From assembly GCA_003154055.1 (NCBI GenBank), contig PMCH01000310.1, positions 38,919 to 46,307 of the forward strand: a stretch of DNA of 7,389 nt. Direction: 5' to 3'. Both the position numbers and the translations under genes were made by a program. Position 1 is the first letter of the stretch, and every line of letters starts with the position of its first letter. The notes under the pieces are model-generated. The model ran no database searches and was not told the DNA's origin. It was given only the letters and a program-made list of their open reading frames with translations. The DNA is from Acidobacteriaceae bacterium. Lineage in GTDB: Bacteria > Acidobacteriota > Terriglobia > Terriglobales > Acidobacteriaceae. Below, piece by piece: positions 4,903 through 7,389 of this stretch.

Positions 4903-6822
4903 ATGGGTTCTGCACAGGTGCCTCCAGCACTCGTTCGCTTCGGTGTGTTCGAAGCCGACCTCCGCGCGGGTGAACTCCGGCGGAACGGGATCAAGGTCCG
5001 TCTTCAGGATTTGCCTTTCCGCGCGTTGACCCTATTGCTGACCCGTCCCGGTGTGGTCATCACGCGCGACGAGTTTCGTCAGGCACTCTGGCCCCCAGAC
5101 GTCTTTGTGGATTTTGAGCAGGGCATCAGCAGCGCCGTCATGCGCCTGCGCGACGCCCTGAACGATTCGGCCGACAACCCCATCTTTATTGAAACCATCG
5201 AGCGCCGCGGCTATCGTTGGATCGGCCCCGCACTTAGCCAGACTCTGGAACCGAAAGTTCAGGATCGCGTGCCGCTGGCCGACCAACCGTCGGACCAAAT
5301 CCCACGCCAGGTTGAAAATGGAAAATCGTTCGAACCACAAAGCCGGGACTTCACTGCCCGTTACGAGATTGGACTGACGACACGCCCCGGGAAGAGCCAC
5401 TCTCGGATTGTTCTATGGCTTGCCGCGGTGATGGTTGCCGCATTGGGCGTAGCCGGTTTCTTCCTGTGGCGATGGCAGCGCACAGCTCCTATTTCTTCGA
5501 TCGCTATCCTTCCCTTCGACAATCTCAGTGCTCCGGCCTTTGATGACGCTTTCAGTGACGGGTTGACAGACGAGGTCGCAGCTTCCATTTCCCACTTGGA
5601 CGGCATCCGGGTAGCGGGACGCCGCTCCGCGTATGTGTTCAAGGGCAAGCACGACGACCTGCGCGACATCGGTTCACGCTTAAATGTCGAGGCCGTGGTG
5701 GAAGGCAGTGTGCAGCGCGAGGCCGACCGCACCCACGTAACGGTGGAACTGAATCGAACTCGCGACGGGTTCACGATCTGGAGTCAGACCTACGACGGCA
5801 CGACGGCCGATTGGATTCAGATCGAATCGCAGATCGCCGGCTCGATTGCCGCGGCCCTGGCACGCAAGATTTCTCCGAAGAGTGCCCCGGCTGCTCACGA
5901 CCCCGAAGCCCACGCCTTGTACCTGGAGGCACGCTATCTCTGGAATCAGCGAAACTATCCCGCCGAACTCAAGAGCGTCGACCTGTTGCAACAGGCAATC
6001 GCCCGCGACCCCAACTATGCCCTGGCGTGGGCAGGTCTGGCGGATTCTCTGATCGCCATCGGCGATGTCGAAGAAGTGGACCCGGCTGCCTATCTGCCGC
6101 GCGCCCGCGACGCCGCCCTCAAGGCTTTGCAACTTGACCCATCGCTTGCCGAACCGCACGCCGCTCTGGGGATGGTTGCCTGCCATTACGACTACGACTG
6201 GCCCACCGCCGAGCGCGAATACAAGAAGGCGTTCGAGTTGAATCCCAGCTACGCCAGCGCGCATCAGTACTACGCTCTGGGCCTGATGGCCCATGGCCGC
6301 TTTGCGGAAGCCAGCGCGCAACTTGAAACTGCCCGCCGACTCGATCCTCTCGCGCTCATTGTGGACGTCGATCTTGCTATGCTGCGCAAGTACCAGCGCG
6401 ATTTCGACGGCGTGATTGCCGTTTCGAAGAGCATCCTCGACCGCGACCCCAACTACCATCTCGGCTACAGCATGCTCACCACGGGTTACTATTGCGAACG
6501 CCGCTGGGACGACTGGCGCGCTGCCGATGCGGGAGATTCCCAGGGAGAATTCTGGCACGCAATGGCGAACGGACACGCTGACGAAATCGAGCGTGCCATT
6601 CGCAATGTAACGGACCAGGCCAAAGCGGGCTCTCGCCGGCCATACGACGTTGCGCACTTCGCATTGGTGATGGGGGATCGCTCACTCGCGCTCGACTGGC
6701 TGGAAAAGTCGTATCAGCATCACGACTACTGGATGCTATTCATCAACGTCGACCCGGAGTATGACTCAATCCGGTCCGATCCGCGCTTCCAATCGATCGT
6801 TCACCGTCTCGGCGTCGGCTGA
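4903..6822 (+). CDS. CadC-like membrane-bound transcription regulator: winged helix, TM, TolB-like domain, TPRs
   Basis: A one-component regulator of 639 aa that would bind DNA in the cytoplasm and sense from the periplasm. Residues 11-109 are an OmpR/PhoB-type winged helix: FGVFEADLRAGELRRNG start, LWPPDVFVDFEQG (62-74), recognition helix about 74-88 (SSAVMRLRDAL), and wing ending ETIERRGYRWIGP (97-109). A polar linker (110-168) leads to one membrane segment, 169-189. Residues 198-298 are a TolB/FlgO-like domain with IAILPFDNLS (200-209), FSDGLTDEV (217-225) and VVEGSVQ (265-271). Residues about 333-630 form at least five TPR-like units ending in DP or NP motifs (369-370, 412-413, 447-448, 481-482, 515-516) and a typical C-terminal cap, VDPEYDSIRSDPRFQ (616-630). 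The architecture is common in Acidobacteria, where many paralogues per genome occur. ATG 4903 is preferred over the longer TTG start at 4852: the extra 17 residues precede the conserved domain and a -10-like box lies between the two. Target genes and signal are unknown; the divergent secreted-protein gene is the natural candidate target. Confidence 0.9.
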   Translation: MGSAQVPPALVRFGVFEADLRAGELRRNGIKVRLQDLPFRALTLLLTRPGVVITRDEFRQALWPPDVFVDFEQGISSAVMRLRDALNDSADNPIFIETIERRGYRWIGPALSQTLEPKVQDRVPLADQPSDQIPRQVENGKSFEPQSRDFTARYEIGLTTRPGKSHSRIVLWLAAVMVAALGVAGFFLWRWQRTAPISSIAILPFDNLSAPAFDDAFSDGLTDEVAASISHLDGIRVAGRRSAYVFKGKHDDLRDIGSRLNVEAVVEGSVQREADRTHVTVELNRTRDGFTIWSQTYDGTTADWIQIESQIAGSIAAALARKISPKSAPAAHDPEAHALYLEARYLWNQRNYPAELKSVDLLQQAIARDPNYALAWAGLADSLIAIGDVEEVDPAAYLPRARDAALKALQLDPSLAEPHAALGMVACHYDYDWPTAEREYKKAFELNPSYASAHQYYALGLMAHGRFAEASAQLETARRLDPLALIVDVDLAMLRKYQRDFDGVIAVSKSILDRDPNYHLGYSMLTTGYYCERRWDDWRAADAGDSQGEFWHAMANGHADEIERAIRNVTDQAKAGSRRPYDVAHFALVMGDRSLALDWLEKSYQHHDYWMLFINVDPEYDSIRSDPRFQSIVHRLGVG

Positions 6823-7389
6823 ACCAATCCTCGGCAGGGCTGAGTAATATCTGCGGTCAGATGCGGAAAGAATAAACGCCGGAGCCCGAATCCCGCTCTC
6901 GACGGTTACCACTTGCTGCGGGAGTTCTCCGCAATGCCGGGGAAATGAGGCCCATTTCAAAGCGTTTGCCGCTGCGAAGAAGGCCTTGGCCGAGATTGAC
7001 CTGAAACGTAGAGAGTCCCGAGGTGATGTTGGACTCATTCCTCTCGGCCAGTAGCTCGCGTTTAGACCCTTGCTGACCTCACTCGAAAAGCGCCCTTGCG
7101 GGTTTGCTTTCCGGCGATCTTGCTCGGGCTCCGGGCTCACCGCCAACCGGATAAATCAGTCCAACGCCTCGGGACTCTATCCTGCCTTCAACATTGGCTC
7201 TTGTTCTCCTCGACCAGCGCTTAGCTATAGACCCTTGCTTGCCCTCTCAGATTCACCTCGCGGTTATCTGAGTGACCTCGCTTGAGCCCCGGACGCCGCA
7301 CCAACCGGAAAAACTTCAGAACGTGTCAAAGAACGATTATGGTTTTACTCCAACCGTTTTCTGCGTCAACGAAATTCCTCAGCTTCTAA
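6823..7389. other. 567 bp at the right edge without a supportable gene
   Basis: Nothing here is convincingly coding. There is a small hairpin, CTCGGC-AGG-GCTGAG (6830-6844, one G-T pair), 8 nt after the regulator stop but without a T-run, so only a very weak terminator candidate. A stop-free stretch at 6849-7050 lacks an ATG or GTG in frame and reads as an Ala/Lys-rich peptide. A frame opening at GTG 7272 stays open to the window edge (39 codons) without a ribosome site and could be the start of a gene continuing outside. A diverged duplication occupies about 7040-7325. I found no tRNA, rRNA, transposase or CRISPR repeat. Confidence 0.6.
7040..7325. repeat. Diverged tandem duplication, two copies of about 120 bp
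   Basis: The 12-mer TAGACCCTTGCT occurs exactly at 7063-7074 and 7228-7239 (165 bp apart), and CCAACCGG occurs at 7143-7150 and 7301-7308 (158 bp apart), in the same order and at similar internal spacing. Bases around these anchors also resemble each other (for example TCGGCCAG versus TCGACCAG upstream, and CGG-AAA-CAG-like ends). In one plus-strand frame both copies give a similar peptide, LAFRPLL and LSYRPLL. Copies span about 7040-7160 and 7205-7325. Confidence 0.45.

Noticed and set aside
5680..6657. 325-codon open frame on the minus strand opposite the membrane regulator
   Set aside because: No recognisable motif; entirely antisense to conserved TolB-like and TPR sequence. A shadow of codon bias.
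6766..7146. 126-codon minus-strand open frame after the regulator gene
   Set aside because: Overlaps the end of the regulator gene, has low-complexity shadow-like composition and no recognisable family; no ribosome site was evident.
7070..7285. 71-codon plus-strand open frame in the right-hand tail
   Set aside because: Not supported as a gene: no ribosome site, no family recognised. It is of interest only because it contains both copies of the duplicated peptide, reported as a finding.

Overview
The window looks like a GC-rich (by eye), Gram-negative soil-type bacterium, most plausibly Acidobacteriota (Terriglobia/Koribacter-like). This rests on three things: a CadC-type winged-helix/TolB-like/TPR membrane regulator, a secreted Gloeo_Verruco-type repeat protein with IPT/TIG domains, and -10 boxes placed almost directly on start codons with no Shine-Dalgarno sequence. 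It is an inference; no rRNA or other phylogenetic marker is present.

Layout. Positions 91-1107 (+) encode an adenosine-deaminase-superfamily enzyme whose HxHxEG motif points to adenine or 6-aminodeoxyfutalosine rather than adenosine as substrate. Positions 1165-2715 (+) encode a complete carboxyltransferase (beta) subunit of an acyl-CoA carboxylase of the propionyl-CoA carboxylase type, with an unusual cysteine at the substrate-specificity position. Each gene has its own -10 box 7-8 nt before the ATG, so they may be separate, probably leaderless, transcription units. Positions 2716-2932 are a convergent intergenic region with three hairpins. Positions 2933-4627 (-) encode a secreted protein with seven ~51-residue repeats (possibly a seven-bladed beta-propeller), 12 cysteines and two C-terminal IPT/TIG domains. 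Positions 4628-4902 are a divergent promoter region. Positions 4903-6822 (+) encode a membrane-spanning transcription regulator: cytoplasmic winged helix, one membrane segment, then a periplasmic TolB-like domain and TPRs. Positions 6823-7389 hold no gene I can support, only a diverged ~120 bp duplication and an open frame running off the edge.

How the genes relate. The first two are metabolic genes without an obvious shared pathway; the biotin carboxylase/BCCP partner of the carboxyltransferase is not in the window. The regulator and the secreted repeat protein are divergent neighbours sharing a 275 bp control region, which makes the regulator a candidate controller of the secreted protein, but this is inferred from arrangement only. 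I see no mobile element, CRISPR array, tRNA or rRNA, and no clearly new multi-gene system. The points most worth following are two active-site substitutions (E24 of the deaminase, C409 of the carboxyltransferase), the cysteine-rich repeat protein beside a membrane-bound regulator, and the protein-like duplication at the right edge.
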